A stretch of 42,641 bases of DNA from Andreesenia angusta (GCA_030537835.1 JAUNVB010000014.1:1-42641); one strand, 5' to 3'. Positions 17,348-26,566 are shown, counted from the first letter of the stretch. Notes: generated by a model not told the origin, from the sequence alone. Program-made: numbers and translations.

Positions 17348-17989
17348 TTGCCAAAAGATACTTTTTATAATTTAGATCAAGAAAAAAGAGAAAGAATAAT
17401 AAATGCTGCTATGGATGAGTTCAGTGAAAACTCTTATGAAGTCTCAAGTATAAATCAGATAGTTAAGCACTCTAATATAGCTAAAGGAAGCTTCTATCAG
17501 TATTTTGAGAATAAGGAAGATGTCTATAAATATATTATAGAGATTTGCGGAGAAATAAAAAATGAATATATAAAAAGAGTTTTAAATAGAGCAGAATATA
17601 TGAATTTCTATGATAAACTCCATGAAGTCTTTAGAGCTATGGTGACATTTTCTGATGACAATCCAAAAGTTGCAGATATAATTAATAGATTATATAGAAT
17701 CGATGATATAGAGTTTCGCAATGAAATCGAAGAATCATCAAAGATAAACTCTTTAGATCTAATAGAGGAATTGGTTGAAGAAGGACAGAACAATAACGAG
17801 ATAAAGAGGAGTATGGATCCTAAGTTTTTGGCCTCATTCCTATATAATGCTTCTATATTCATGATCGATCATAGAGAAGGACAGGGAGTACTATACGATA
17901 TAGATGAAATGGTGAACGAAGTATTGAAAATAGTGAGCTCTGGAATAAAACCGACTCCTAGAAATAAGGGATTTATGAATCTATTATAA
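17348..17989 (+). CDS. TetR/AcrR-family transcriptional regulator
   Basis: Encodes 213 residues from a TTG at 17348, with GAAGGTGG eight bases before it; starts at 17330 overlap that site. The N-terminal helix-turn-helix is typical: RERIINAAMDEFSENSYEVS, SINQIVKHSNIAKGSFYQYF, ENKEDVYKYI. The C-terminal domain (about 80-213) is a helical ligand pocket with no recognisable specificity. A TATAAT at 17311 gives a probable promoter. No obvious target is adjacent: putP is upstream behind a terminator and the ileS T-box follows, so it may act elsewhere or on itself. Confidence 0.88.
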   Translation: MPKDTFYNLDQEKRERIINAAMDEFSENSYEVSSINQIVKHSNIAKGSFYQYFENKEDVYKYIIEICGEIKNEYIKRVLNRAEYMNFYDKLHEVFRAMVTFSDDNPKVADIINRLYRIDDIEFRNEIEESSKINSLDLIEELVEEGQNNNEIKRSMDPKFLASFLYNASIFMIDHREGQGVLYDIDEMVNEVLKIVSSGIKPTPRNKGFMNLL

Positions 17990-18057
17990 TATCTAATATA
18001 ACTTAGTTGACATTTTTTATCTAGAGTTATAAAATAGACTCGAACGAAAAATTAATA

Positions 18058-18293
18058 TTAAAGGCTGAGAAGGGAAAAGTAATAAGTGAACTGATTTACA
18101 GAGAGACTAAAATTGCTGAGATTTAGTCAATTAAGCTCTTATGAATATCGACCTGGAGCTTGTTATCTGAAATAGTATTAAGATAGCACGTGAAAATCGT
18201 TATATTATAATGAGTGATAAAGATATTTCTTTATAAATCGGGTGGTAACGCGGAATTTTCGTCCCTAAGTTAATTATACTTAGGGATTTTTTA
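18058..18293 (+). ncRNA. T-box leader of ileS
   Basis: The conserved core GGGTGGTAACGCGG lies at 18240-18253 and is followed by a terminator stem (CCCTAAGT pairing with ACTTAGGG, then TTTTTT). In stem I, GAATATCGACCTGGAGC places an isoleucine ATC codon in the specifier loop (18147-18149). Uncharged tRNA-Ile should promote antitermination. It fills nearly all of the 327-base gap between the TetR gene and ileS. Confidence 0.93.
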
Positions 18294-18316
18294 TATTTTT
18301 AAAAGGGGTTGAATTT

Positions 18317-21300
18317 ATGAAAGGTTTCAAAGAATTATCGAATTCTTCAGTAAAAGATACTGAAAAGAATATATCGAATTATTGGAATGATATAGATATA
18401 TTAAAAGAGAGTATAGAGACGAGAAAGGATAGTGAGCCCTTCGTATTCTACGAAGGACCTCCTACAGCGAATGGAAAACCAGGAATACATCATGTAATAG
18501 CTAGAACATTAAAAGACTCTGTATGTAGACATAAGACTATGCAAGGTTATAGAGTTGAGAGAAAAGCAGGATGGGATACTCATGGACTTCCGGTTGAAAT
18601 AGAAGTAGAAAAGCAATTAGAATTAAAAAACAAGCATGATATAGAAGAATATGGTATAGCAAAATTCAATGAAAAATGTAAAGAATCTGTATTCAAATAT
18701 GAAAGTCTTTGGAGAGATATGACAGAGAGAATGGCTTATCTTGTCGATTTAGACAATCCATATATAACTCTAGACAATGATTATATAGAATCGGTTTGGT
18801 GGATTTTAAATAAGTTTTTCAAGGAAGACTATATCTATGAAGGACATAAGATACTTCCTTATTGTTCAAGATGTGGTACAGGACTTGCAAGTCATGAAGT
18901 TGCACAAGGCTATGAAGAGATAAAGACGAATACTGTAATAGTTAAATTTAAGAGAAAAGATATGGAAGAATATTTCCTAGTTTGGACAACAACACCTTGG
19001 ACGCTTCCATCGAATGCTGCTCTTACAGTAAATCCAAAAGAAAAATATTTAAAAGTTAAATCGGAAGATGTAATTTACTATGTTGAAAAAAATCTAGCAG
19101 ATAAAGTCTTTGGAGATATAGAATATGAAGTTTTAGAAGAGGTTGAAGGAAGAGATTTAGAAGGAATAGAATATGAACAATTAATGCCTTTTGTTAAAGT
19201 GGATAAAAAAGCATTCTATCTGACATTAGGTGATTATGTAACGACCGAAGATGGTACTGGAATAGTTCATACTGCACCTGCATTCGGGGAGGATGACTAT
19301 AATCTTGGTAGAAAATATGATCTTCCAGTTATTCAACCTGTAAATGAGGATGGAAAATTTATAGAGACACCTTGGAAAGACAGATTCGTAATGGATGCCG
19401 ATTTAGATATAATAAAATGGTTAGCTAGCGAAGATAAGCTATTTAAAAAGCAAAAGATAGAGCATAATTACCCTCATTGCTGGAGATGTAAGACTCCATT
19501 ATTATATTATGCTAAGCCTAGCTGGTATATAGAGATAACAAAATTAAAAGATAAATTGATAGAAAATAATAATAATGTATCTTGGTATCCAGATTATGTA
19601 GGAGAAAAGAGATTTGGAAATTGGTTAGAAAATTTAAATGATTGGGCAATATCGAGATCGAGATATTGGGGAACACCATTAAACCTTTGGAGATGTGAAT
19701 GTGGAAAGATAGACAGTGTTGGTTCAAGAGAAGAATTAGCTAAAAGAGCGATAGAAGATATAGATCCGAAGACTGTTGAACTTCACAGACCTTATGTAGA
19801 TGATATACATTTAAAATGTGAGGACTGTGGTAAGACTATGACTAGAGTAGAAGATGTAATAGATGTTTGGTTTGATAGTGGTTCTATGCCTTTTGCACAG
19901 CAGCATTATCCTTTTGAGAATAAGGAGAAATTTGAAGATCAGTTCCCAGCAGATTTCATCTGCGAAGGAATAGATCAGACTAGAGGTTGGTTCTATTCAC
20001 TGCTTGCGATATCTACTTTTGTAACAGGAAAATCACCTTATAAAAGAGTATTAGTAAATGATTTGATACTCGATAAAGAAGGTAAGAAGATGTCTAAATC
20101 AAGAGGGAATACTGTAAATCCATTCGAATTATTCGATAAATATGGAGCAGATGCATTGAGATGGTATCTATTATACGTATCTCCACCTTGGTCGCCTACA
20201 CGATTTGATGAAGATGGAATAAAAGAAGTTATGAGTAAATTCTTTGTTACAATAAAGAATGTCTATAATTTCTTCTCACTATATGCTAATACTGATGGCA
20301 TTGATCCAAGAGAATTTGAAATAGATTATGAAAACAGACCAGAACTAGATAAATGGATAATCTCTAAATACAATTCTTTAGTTAAAGTAGTTGAAGAGTC
20401 TTTTGAAGTATTCGACATGACTAAAATAGTTAGATCGATTCAAGACTTCATAAATGAAGATCTATCAAATTGGTATATAAGACGTTCAAGAAGAAGATTC
20501 TGGGAGACGGAATTGACTGAAGATAAGAAATCAGTCTATAAGACGACTTATGAAGTATTAGTTGGGGTATCACAGCTAATAGCACCATTCACACCTTATA
20601 TATCTGAAGAATTATATAGAAATCTTACTGATGAAAAATCAGTTCATCTCAGCAAATATCCTGAGCATGAAGAAAAATTCATAGATAAGAGAATAGAAGA
20701 GAGAATGGATTTAGTAAGAGAGCTTGTAAAGCTTGGTAGAGCAGCAAGAGAGATGGAAAGAATAAAGGTTAGACAACCTATACAGAAAGTAATGGTAGAT
20801 GGAAAATACGAAGAATTAATATCCGATCTTGTAGGTCTTATAAAAGAAGAGTTAAATGTAAAAGAAGTTATATTCTCTAAAGATTTAAATGAATATATGA
20901 ATTTCGTATTAAAACCTAATTTCAGAGAGGCAGGACCTAAATTAGGGCCTAAGATAAAATCATTTACTAAAGCACTCAATGAGCTAAATTCTCCAGAGAT
21001 AGTTTCAAAACTTGAAAAAGGAGAGAGCTTAGAAATAGATCTAGATGGAGAGAAATTTGAATTTGATAAATCATTAGTTTTAGTCAATATTGAATCAAAA
21101 GAAGGATTCAATGTATCTATGGAGAATAATCTCTTCATAATATTAGATACTGTCCTAAATGAAGAATTGATAGATGAAGGATATGCTAGAGAATTCATAT
21201 CAAAGATTCAACAGATGAGAAAGAACAATGGCTATGAAATGATGGATAATATAATAATAGAATATAATTCGGATTCTGATATAGAAAAAGCTATATCTAA

Positions 21301-21418
21301 ATTTGAAGACTATATAAAAACAGAAACATTAGCAAAAGAGATAAAAAAGACGGATAATGAATATGAATTAGTTCAATTGAACGATAAAGAAGTGAATTTA
21401 AAGATAGAAAAAATATAA
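18317..21418 (+). CDS. ileS: Isoleucyl-tRNA synthetase, long eukaryote-like (IleS2) type
   Basis: Encodes 1033 residues. The class I signature is PPTANGKPGIHHVIARTLKD (GIHH form of HIGH, about 50-69) and the KMSKS loop is GKKMSKSRGN (about 594-603). Editing domain CP1 includes VWTTTPWTLPSNAALTVNP and DGTGIVHTAPAFGEDDY. Cysteine pairs lie at CSRCGTG, CWRCKTP and CEDCGKT. The GxHH...ARxxKD context and the C-terminal extension without the zinc finger of Escherichia coli-type IleS match the IleS2 group, which in several bacteria is less sensitive to mupirocin. It charges tRNA-Ile. AAAGGGG precedes the ATG. T-box controlled, with its own terminator. Confidence 0.96.
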   Translation: MKGFKELSNSSVKDTEKNISNYWNDIDILKESIETRKDSEPFVFYEGPPTANGKPGIHHVIARTLKDSVCRHKTMQGYRVERKAGWDTHGLPVEIEVEKQLELKNKHDIEEYGIAKFNEKCKESVFKYESLWRDMTERMAYLVDLDNPYITLDNDYIESVWWILNKFFKEDYIYEGHKILPYCSRCGTGLASHEVAQGYEEIKTNTVIVKFKRKDMEEYFLVWTTTPWTLPSNAALTVNPKEKYLKVKSEDVIYYVEKNLADKVFGDIEYEVLEEVEGRDLEGIEYEQLMPFVKVDKKAFYLTLGDYVTTEDGTGIVHTAPAFGEDDYNLGRKYDLPVIQPVNEDGKFIETPWKDRFVMDADLDIIKWLASEDKLFKKQKIEHNYPHCWRCKTPLLYYAKPSWYIEITKLKDKLIENNNNVSWYPDYVGEKRFGNWLENLNDWAISRSRYWGTPLNLWRCECGKIDSVGSREELAKRAIEDIDPKTVELHRPYVDDIHLKCEDCGKTMTRVEDVIDVWFDSGSMPFAQQHYPFENKEKFEDQFPADFICEGIDQTRGWFYSLLAISTFVTGKSPYKRVLVNDLILDKEGKKMSKSRGNTVNPFELFDKYGADALRWYLLYVSPPWSPTRFDEDGIKEVMSKFFVTIKNVYNFFSLYANTDGIDPREFEIDYENRPELDKWIISKYNSLVKVVEESFEVFDMTKIVRSIQDFINEDLSNWYIRRSRRRFWETELTEDKKSVYKTTYEVLVGVSQLIAPFTPYISEELYRNLTDEKSVHLSKYPEHEEKFIDKRIEERMDLVRELVKLGRAAREMERIKVRQPIQKVMVDGKYEELISDLVGLIKEELNVKEVIFSKDLNEYMNFVLKPNFREAGPKLGPKIKSFTKALNELNSPEIVSKLEKGESLEIDLDGEKFEFDKSLVLVNIESKEGFNVSMENNLFIILDTVLNEELIDEGYAREFISKIQQMRKNNGYEMMDNIIIEYNSDSDIEKAISKFEDYIKTETLAKEIKKTDNEYELVQLNDKEVNLKIEKI

Positions 21419-21420
21419 GA

Positions 21421-21450
21421 AAAAGAGAGTATTATATACTCTCTTTTTTT
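21421..21450 (+). terminator. Intrinsic terminator after ileS
   Basis: AAAAGAGAGTAT, TA loop, ATACTCTCTTTT, continuing as a T-run. Confidence 0.85.
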
Positions 21451-21474
21451 AAAAAAGTCAGGTGATGATTCACG

Positions 21475-22713
21475 ATGAAATTCAGTAGATATCAAAGAAG
21501 AATTATTTCATTGCTAGTTCTAGCTCTTTTATTAATAGGAATTATATCTTTAGTCAGACTTGGTATTGATAAGTATCGAAATAGAAGAATCAATACAACT
21601 AAAATAGAAAATAGAAGAAAGCCTAAAAAGAAGAAAAGAGATAAGGAAAAAGCATTCAATCTGATAATAGAAGATGAGATAAAAGACACTTCAAAATATA
21701 ATATAGTAGTGACAGATGATGATATCTATATATCAGTTGAGGACATAGCAAAGCTATTAAATGGAAATGAGCAGTGGAATAGTGAAAATAAGAAATATAT
21801 TTTGAACTGCCTAAATACTTATACAGTTATCGATATGGAAGATAAGACAATAACAAATTCTAGAGATGAAGAGATGGGAATAAGAATAGTCGGTGGAGAG
21901 AATAATAAAAAGGTATCTCTATTAAAAGTCTTAGAGAGCTTAGATTATAAAACGGATAAGCTCTATAGTACTAGCTATTACTGGTCAAGACCATTCGATT
22001 ATGAAATGATGCCAGTGGAATTAGTAAAAAAGTATCAAAAAGAAATCAATTATAAAGTAGATAATTATGAATCGAAATACAATAGAGAGAGAAAAGAATT
22101 TGAAGAAGAGTTTCCAAATAAGAAAAAAGACAGAAAGATGAGAAGATTAGAAGGAGATAAAGTCATATATCTAACTATAAATAATGGACCTAATAAATAT
22201 ACTGAGGATATATTCAAAAGTATTCAAGATCAGGAAGTAAATGCTACATTTTTTCTTCAGGGAAAGACTGTAGATAAAAATAAAGCATTAGTTAAGAAAA
22301 TATATGAATCGGGGAATACTATTGGACTTCAAGGGATGACAGGAAGACCAGAAATCTTGTATTCTAGTGTAGATAAGTTTATGGAAGAGATGAATAAGGA
22401 AAGAAAGATGGTAAAAGATATTATAGGTGTAACTCCATCACTGATAAGACCATTATTTGGTAGTTATCCTGATATGACTAAAGGATATAGAGATGCAGCG
22501 ATTACTGAGGGGTATAGAATATGGGATTGGAATATTGACTCAGGAGATGCGAAAAGTAGTAATATAGATTCTAATACAATATATGAAACAGTTATGAGTC
22601 AGATCAGTGCTAGCAAACCGAATATAGTTCTTCTGCACTGTAAAAAAGAGACAGCGCAGGCAATACCCTATATTATTGAAGATTTAAAGACAGAAGGATA
22701 TAGATTTGATTAA
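21475..22713 (+). CDS. Membrane-anchored NodB-fold polysaccharide-deacetylase-like protein with degenerate active site
   Basis: Encodes 412 residues. One N-terminal membrane segment (about 9-27: RIISLLVLALLLIGIISLV) is followed by a very basic stretch, then a copper-amine-oxidase-N-like substrate or wall-binding region (about 75-175: DDIYISVEDIAKLLNGNEQW). The NodB fold begins near residue 223. Its metal-site motifs are altered: TFDDGP is TINNGP (both Asp to Asn), the HxxxH motif is replaced by GLQGMTG, and the last His motif reads VLLHCKK. RPLFGSY and WDWNIDSGDA remain. The fold is therefore kept while the deacetylase metal ligands are lost, suggesting a binding or structural role in the cell wall. 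AGGTGATG precedes the ATG. Confidence 0.85.
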   Translation: MKFSRYQRRIISLLVLALLLIGIISLVRLGIDKYRNRRINTTKIENRRKPKKKKRDKEKAFNLIIEDEIKDTSKYNIVVTDDDIYISVEDIAKLLNGNEQWNSENKKYILNCLNTYTVIDMEDKTITNSRDEEMGIRIVGGENNKKVSLLKVLESLDYKTDKLYSTSYYWSRPFDYEMMPVELVKKYQKEINYKVDNYESKYNRERKEFEEEFPNKKKDRKMRRLEGDKVIYLTINNGPNKYTEDIFKSIQDQEVNATFFLQGKTVDKNKALVKKIYESGNTIGLQGMTGRPEILYSSVDKFMEEMNKERKMVKDIIGVTPSLIRPLFGSYPDMTKGYRDAAITEGYRIWDWNIDSGDAKSSNIDSNTIYETVMSQISASKPNIVLLHCKKETAQAIPYIIEDLKTEGYRFD

Positions 22714-22737
22714 ATAATTGTCAAAATTCATACTATT

Positions 22738-23144
22738 TATGGATAAGACGATTAGATAGTCAGCATAATAGGAAACTATTATGTAGACGTTTAAAAGACG
22801 CAACAAAGAAACTGAATTGCTGGGAAATCGTAAAGCTAATTAAACTACAACGTAAAGATGAAATAAGCTTAGGCGTGAAAGTGGCGAAAGCAGAAAAGAT
22901 TAATTAGATGGCATAAGGTTAAACCCTAAGTGTTAATACAATCGATAATCAGCAGGTAAGCTCCGAATAGGAGAAACTTCAACGACTATTCCTCGTGAGG
23001 GAAGTACACTGTAAGCTATTGACAGTGGAAGTGGTTTCGCCTAAGTGGTAATATACCATATGGATAAGATATAGTCTGTGCTTTAGTGAAAGCTAAAGAA
23101 GTTCATAGGAGAACTGCATTGAGTGTAGCGACTTAATGTGAACG
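22738..23144 (+). ncRNA. Group I intron (IA-like), free-standing between genes
   Basis: The conserved core elements are present in order and pair. P is AATTGCTGGGAAA (22815) and Q is AATCAGCAGG (22947): P4 is TGCTG/CAGCA. P5 is ATCG/CGAT; P6a is CTCC/GGAG. R contains TTCAACGACTAT and S contains AAGATATAGTC: P7 is GACTAT (22984-22989) with ATAGTC (23071-23076). P3 is 22796-22804 with 23034-23042. Hairpins fit P7.1, P7.2, P8, P9 (CTTTAG/CTAAAG) and P9.2. P1 may be ACTATTT (22732-22738) with AGATAGT (22754-22760), giving the U-G pair at U22737, so the 5' splice site would follow it. The core resembles the phage T4 td intron. No endonuclease frame lies inside. The 3' splice site is uncertain (G23144 or later). 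Confidence 0.88.
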
Positions 23145-23265
23145 AAATCTCGAAGAGCTAAAATAAACGATCTTCATATAATAATTTAATTTCTAATCAA
23201 GAAGATGTAGATACTAGTTTTTGTTATAAACATATGTTACCCTATATATAGATATAATCAAGAAT

Positions 23266-23505
23266 ATGGAGTATATATTAAAGACTAAGGAATTTAAAAG
23301 GAATAGGAATATGAATTAAGATATGAAGGACTATAGGGATTATGAGAATAGATTAAAATACTATAAATACAATAAAGCGATATTGTATCAAGGTTCTCAT
23401 GATTTTAGTTGAGAGATTCAGATAATAACAGATAATGTATATCCCTATAATTTTTGGAAGGATGAGAGAATAGATTTTGATGATACGATAAGATATGAGG
23501 AGTGA
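23266..23505 (+). pseudogene. Unrecognised interrupted reading frame downstream of the intron
   Basis: One frame of 80 codons is broken only by TAA at 23317-23319 and TGA at 23410-23412. The product reads DMKDYRDYENRLKYYKYNKA, ILYQGSHDFS, stop, then EIQIITDNVYPYNFWKDERI and DFDDTIRYEE. The composition looks protein-like (aromatic and charged residues, a PYNFW motif), but I do not recognise a family. Its last codons overlap the degV ribosome site. It may be a decayed small gene, perhaps the remains of the intron's former host gene. Confidence 0.35.
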
Positions 23506-23510
23506 TTAAA

Positions 23511-24347
23511 TTGAGTAATATAAAATTGATTTATGATAGCGGATGTGATTTAGATTTTGAAATCAGTAAAGAAATTGAAGCTGTCCAAGTTCCGCTCAGC
23601 TTAAGACTAGATGATACAATATATAATGATGATGAAAACTTAGATACGGATAAGTTAATCACTCATCTAAAAAAAGTTAAAGAACATCCTTCTAGTGCTT
23701 GTCCATCACCAGAAGATTATATATCAAGATTTGAAAGAGATAAGATGAATTTTGTTGTAACTCTATCTTCTAAATTGAGTGGATCCTATAATAGTGCAGT
23801 AGTCGGAAAGAATATATATCTAGAGGAAAATCCTGATGCAAGAGTGGAGATAATTGATTCAAAAACAGCGAGCTCTGGACAAGCGGTAATAATACTTAAA
23901 TTGAATGAATTAAAAGATATGGGGCTCGATTTTGAGGAGATAAAAGAAAGCATTAAAGAATTCATAGATGGCATGAAAACTTATTTTATAATAGATTCAA
24001 TGGATAATCTAATAAAAACGGGAAGAGTTAGTGCATTTAAAGGAAAAGTTGCAAAGTTTCTATCTATAGTACCTATAATGAAGGGAAATGATGGAGGCAT
24101 TGAACTTGAAGAAAAAGTAAGAGGTGCGAAGAATGCCTTTAATAGACTTATTGAAATAATAGGAGAACAAGGAGAAAATCTAGATCAGAAGATATTAGGA
24201 ATATCTCATTGTAATGCAATAGATAAGGCAAAAGCTATTAGAGATGAAGTGTTAAAGCGTTATAATTTTAAAGAAGTATTAATATTTGAAACTAAAGGTA
24301 TAGCAACCTTCTATGCTGGTGAAGGCGGAATAGTTATATCGTTTTAG
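23511..24347 (+). CDS. DegV-family fatty-acid-binding protein
   Basis: Encodes 278 residues from a TTG at 23511, nine bases after GAGGAG; a GTG at 23502 overlaps that site. DegV hallmarks: IKLIYDSGCDLDFE (strand 1), VPLSLRLDD, SSACPSPEDYISRF, VVTLSSKLSGSYNSAV and VEIIDSKTASSGQ, which line the fatty-acid pocket, and the end of domain 2, FYAGEGGIVISF. DegV/FakB proteins present fatty acids to the kinase FakA for phosphorylation and entry into phospholipid synthesis; no fakA is in this window, so assignment to FakB is by family only. Cytosolic. A GC-rich terminator follows. Confidence 0.92.
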   Translation: MSNIKLIYDSGCDLDFEISKEIEAVQVPLSLRLDDTIYNDDENLDTDKLITHLKKVKEHPSSACPSPEDYISRFERDKMNFVVTLSSKLSGSYNSAVVGKNIYLEENPDARVEIIDSKTASSGQAVIILKLNELKDMGLDFEEIKESIKEFIDGMKTYFIIDSMDNLIKTGRVSAFKGKVAKFLSIVPIMKGNDGGIELEEKVRGAKNAFNRLIEIIGEQGENLDQKILGISHCNAIDKAKAIRDEVLKRYNFKEVLIFETKGIATFYAGEGGIVISF

Positions 24348-24351
24348 TTCT

Positions 24352-24378
24352 AGCCCCCTTTAGGGGGCTTTTTATTTT
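24352..24378 (+). terminator. Intrinsic terminator after degV
   Basis: AGCCCCC pairs with GGGGGCT, then TTTTATTTT. It lies between convergent genes; the T-run favours the plus strand. Confidence 0.85.
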
Positions 24379-26432
24379 AAGAGATTTTTTTCTAATACTA
24401 TTTTTTTAGAAAGTTTTTTTACACCTATTTTATCGAAATCTATTACAATATCTTCATGATCAGATTCTAAAACTCTACCTTTACCGAAGACTTTATGATC
24501 TACATATTTTTTATCAAAATTCGTGTTTTCATATTTACTTGGTTTCATATATTTATCTATATCCATATAGAATTCTGAAATAGGAGCAAAAGAATGGCCT
24601 CTATCATCGTATGAGAGTAGATAGAGATTTTCCTTAGCTCTAGTAATACCGACATAGAATATCCTTCTCTCCTCTTCTAATTCAGAAATATCTCCCTTTT
24701 TTAATAGATCTATACTCGATGTAGAAGGAAATTCTCCATTTACTAAATCAACTATGAAAACATTCTTAAACTCTAATCCTTTTGCAGAGTGAATTGTAGA
24801 TAAAAAAAGACCTTCACCACTATCACTATTTTTTATAATCTCTTTTAATTCATTTAATCTATTTAAAAAATCTAGAATAGTATCAGTTCTTGCAGCAAGA
24901 ATTTTCAGTACTGAGAAATATGAGAGAAGATTTCCTAGATTTTGTCCAATATATTTTGCTCTTTTTTCGATATAATCAATATACTCTAAATCGTTCTCTA
25001 TATAATTGAGTATATAGTATGGATTATATCTAGATAGCTTTGAAAAATCGAATCCTAAATTTCTTATATTTCTCTTTTGAAAACTTTTTAAAAAATCACA
25101 ATTCTCTAATATTTGGAATACAGATATATTTTCACTTGATTTTAATACAAAATTCATAGCTTTCTTTGATATATAAGCATTCATCTTATAATAAACTTGT
25201 TCAAATGCCATTTTATCAGTATTGTCAATTATAAGATTTAGAAAAGAAATTATATCTCTAACTATCCAATTATTAAAGAAATTGAGCTTTATCTCCTTCA
25301 TATAGAAATTAATGCCCAATCTATCTAATAGATCTATAATCGGAATAGAGGATATATTATTCCTATATAGAATAGCTGAATCAGATAAGTCCTCTAAATT
25401 AATACTGTCTAAGATAAAATCGTATTGCTCTTCTTGTTTATTGAATTTTTTCAATTCAATAATTGAATCGCATTCATTTTTTGCAACTAAATTCTTCTCA
25501 TATCTTTCCGTATTCTGTTTTATGAAATTATTCGATGCATTTACAATAGTTTTTGTAGAACGATAATTAGTACTCATATAGAATATCTTTGCATCTTTAA
25601 ATCTGTCCTTAAAATCGAGCAGATAAGAAGGGTTAGCGCCTCTAAATCCATATATACTTTGGTCATCATCAGCAACTATGAAAATATTATTTTTTGGATG
25701 GGCTAGTTTCTCTATTATCTTATGCTGTATATTAGATGTGTCTTGAGCTTCATCTATTTGAATATAATGGTAAATATTTTGATATTTTTTTAATATAGCC
25801 TCATCTTCATTCAAAACCTTTAAAGTCATAGTTAACATATCATCAAAATCGAGTAGATTGTTTTCTTCCTTATATTTCTCAAAAGCTCTATAAACTTTAA
25901 CGAAGTTTTTAATAGTATTAGTCTTATAATCCTCTGGTTCTATCATCATATTTTTTATATATCCAATTAAATTATTTAATTCATCTAATTTATCATCTGA
26001 GAGTTTAAAATTATTTATCTCATCGTGAATACGTCTTAAAATATTATTTTTATTATATTCTCTAGAACTCTCTATAAGTGTATATTTCAATCCGTTTTTT
26101 CTGAAATAATCTCTTAGAACTCTGTATGAGAAGCTATGGATAGTTGAAAACTTAGCATTTAGGCCGTATTTATTTCCATAAGTGTTTTGAAATCTCTCCT
26201 TCATATCTCTAGCAGAAGCTCTTGAAAAGGTTATAGATAATATGCTCTCTTCTTTTATAGAAAGACATTTTATTAAATAGGCTATTCTAGAGATTAAAAC
26301 TGTTGTCTTCCCAGCACCAGGCACTGCAAGTACTAAAGCAGGACCAGTACTATGAGTTACAGCTTCTTTTTGATTTTTATCTAATTTCAAATCCAAATCT
26401 TCAATTATCTTATTAAAAAAGTTCTTACTCAA
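24372..26432 (-). CDS. UvrD/Rep-family superfamily 1 DNA helicase
   Basis: Encodes 686 residues from a TTG at 26432, preceded by GAGGATGATTAA as in the degV start; ATGs at 26447 and 26441 overlap the ribosome site. SF1A motifs in order: Q-motif region KNQKEAVTHSTGPALVLAVP with Walker A PGAGKTT, Ia ITFSRASARDMKERF, II YIQIDEAQDTSN, III VADDDQSIYGFRGANPSYLL, IV STNYRST, V FLSTIHSAKGLEF and VI RIFYVGITRAKENLYLL. It is shorter than PcrA, and its C-terminal part is a small Tudor-like piece (VDHKVFGKGRVLESDHEDIV). It is an ATP-driven 3'-5' helicase in repair or replication; the exact orthologue is not settled. Confidence 0.9.
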   Translation of the reverse strand: MSKNFFNKIIEDLDLKLDKNQKEAVTHSTGPALVLAVPGAGKTTVLISRIAYLIKCLSIKEESILSITFSRASARDMKERFQNTYGNKYGLNAKFSTIHSFSYRVLRDYFRKNGLKYTLIESSREYNKNNILRRIHDEINNFKLSDDKLDELNNLIGYIKNMMIEPEDYKTNTIKNFVKVYRAFEKYKEENNLLDFDDMLTMTLKVLNEDEAILKKYQNIYHYIQIDEAQDTSNIQHKIIEKLAHPKNNIFIVADDDQSIYGFRGANPSYLLDFKDRFKDAKIFYMSTNYRSTKTIVNASNNFIKQNTERYEKNLVAKNECDSIIELKKFNKQEEQYDFILDSINLEDLSDSAILYRNNISSIPIIDLLDRLGINFYMKEIKLNFFNNWIVRDIISFLNLIIDNTDKMAFEQVYYKMNAYISKKAMNFVLKSSENISVFQILENCDFLKSFQKRNIRNLGFDFSKLSRYNPYYILNYIENDLEYIDYIEKRAKYIGQNLGNLLSYFSVLKILAARTDTILDFLNRLNELKEIIKNSDSGEGLFLSTIHSAKGLEFKNVFIVDLVNGEFPSTSSIDLLKKGDISELEEERRIFYVGITRAKENLYLLSYDDRGHSFAPISEFYMDIDKYMKPSKYENTNFDKKYVDHKVFGKGRVLESDHEDIVIDFDKIGVKKLSKKIVLEKNLLK

Positions 26433-26566
26433 ATTAATCATCCTCATATTTCTTATTTAATCTATATTTTAACATAAAAAAGCTTAATAAAAATTTAGTA
26501 TTATTGCTATTATTTACAATAAAGTATAATATACTAAAGAAGAAGAAAAATAATGGAGAGATATTT

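Noticed and set aside
20644-21198. Long minus-strand frame inside ileS
   Set aside because: It is antisense to a certain gene, lacks a ribosome site and has low-complexity Ser/Leu composition; it is a shadow frame.
22714-23200. c-di-GMP riboswitch controlling the group I intron, as known in Clostridioides
   Set aside because: The space between the upstream stop codon and the P1 helix is only 24 bases, too short for an aptamer, and no c-di-GMP-II consensus is visible.
23410-23412. TGA in the broken frame before degV as selenocysteine
   Set aside because: A TAA lies upstream in the same frame, no redox motif surrounds the TGA, and Trp to stop is a one-base change.
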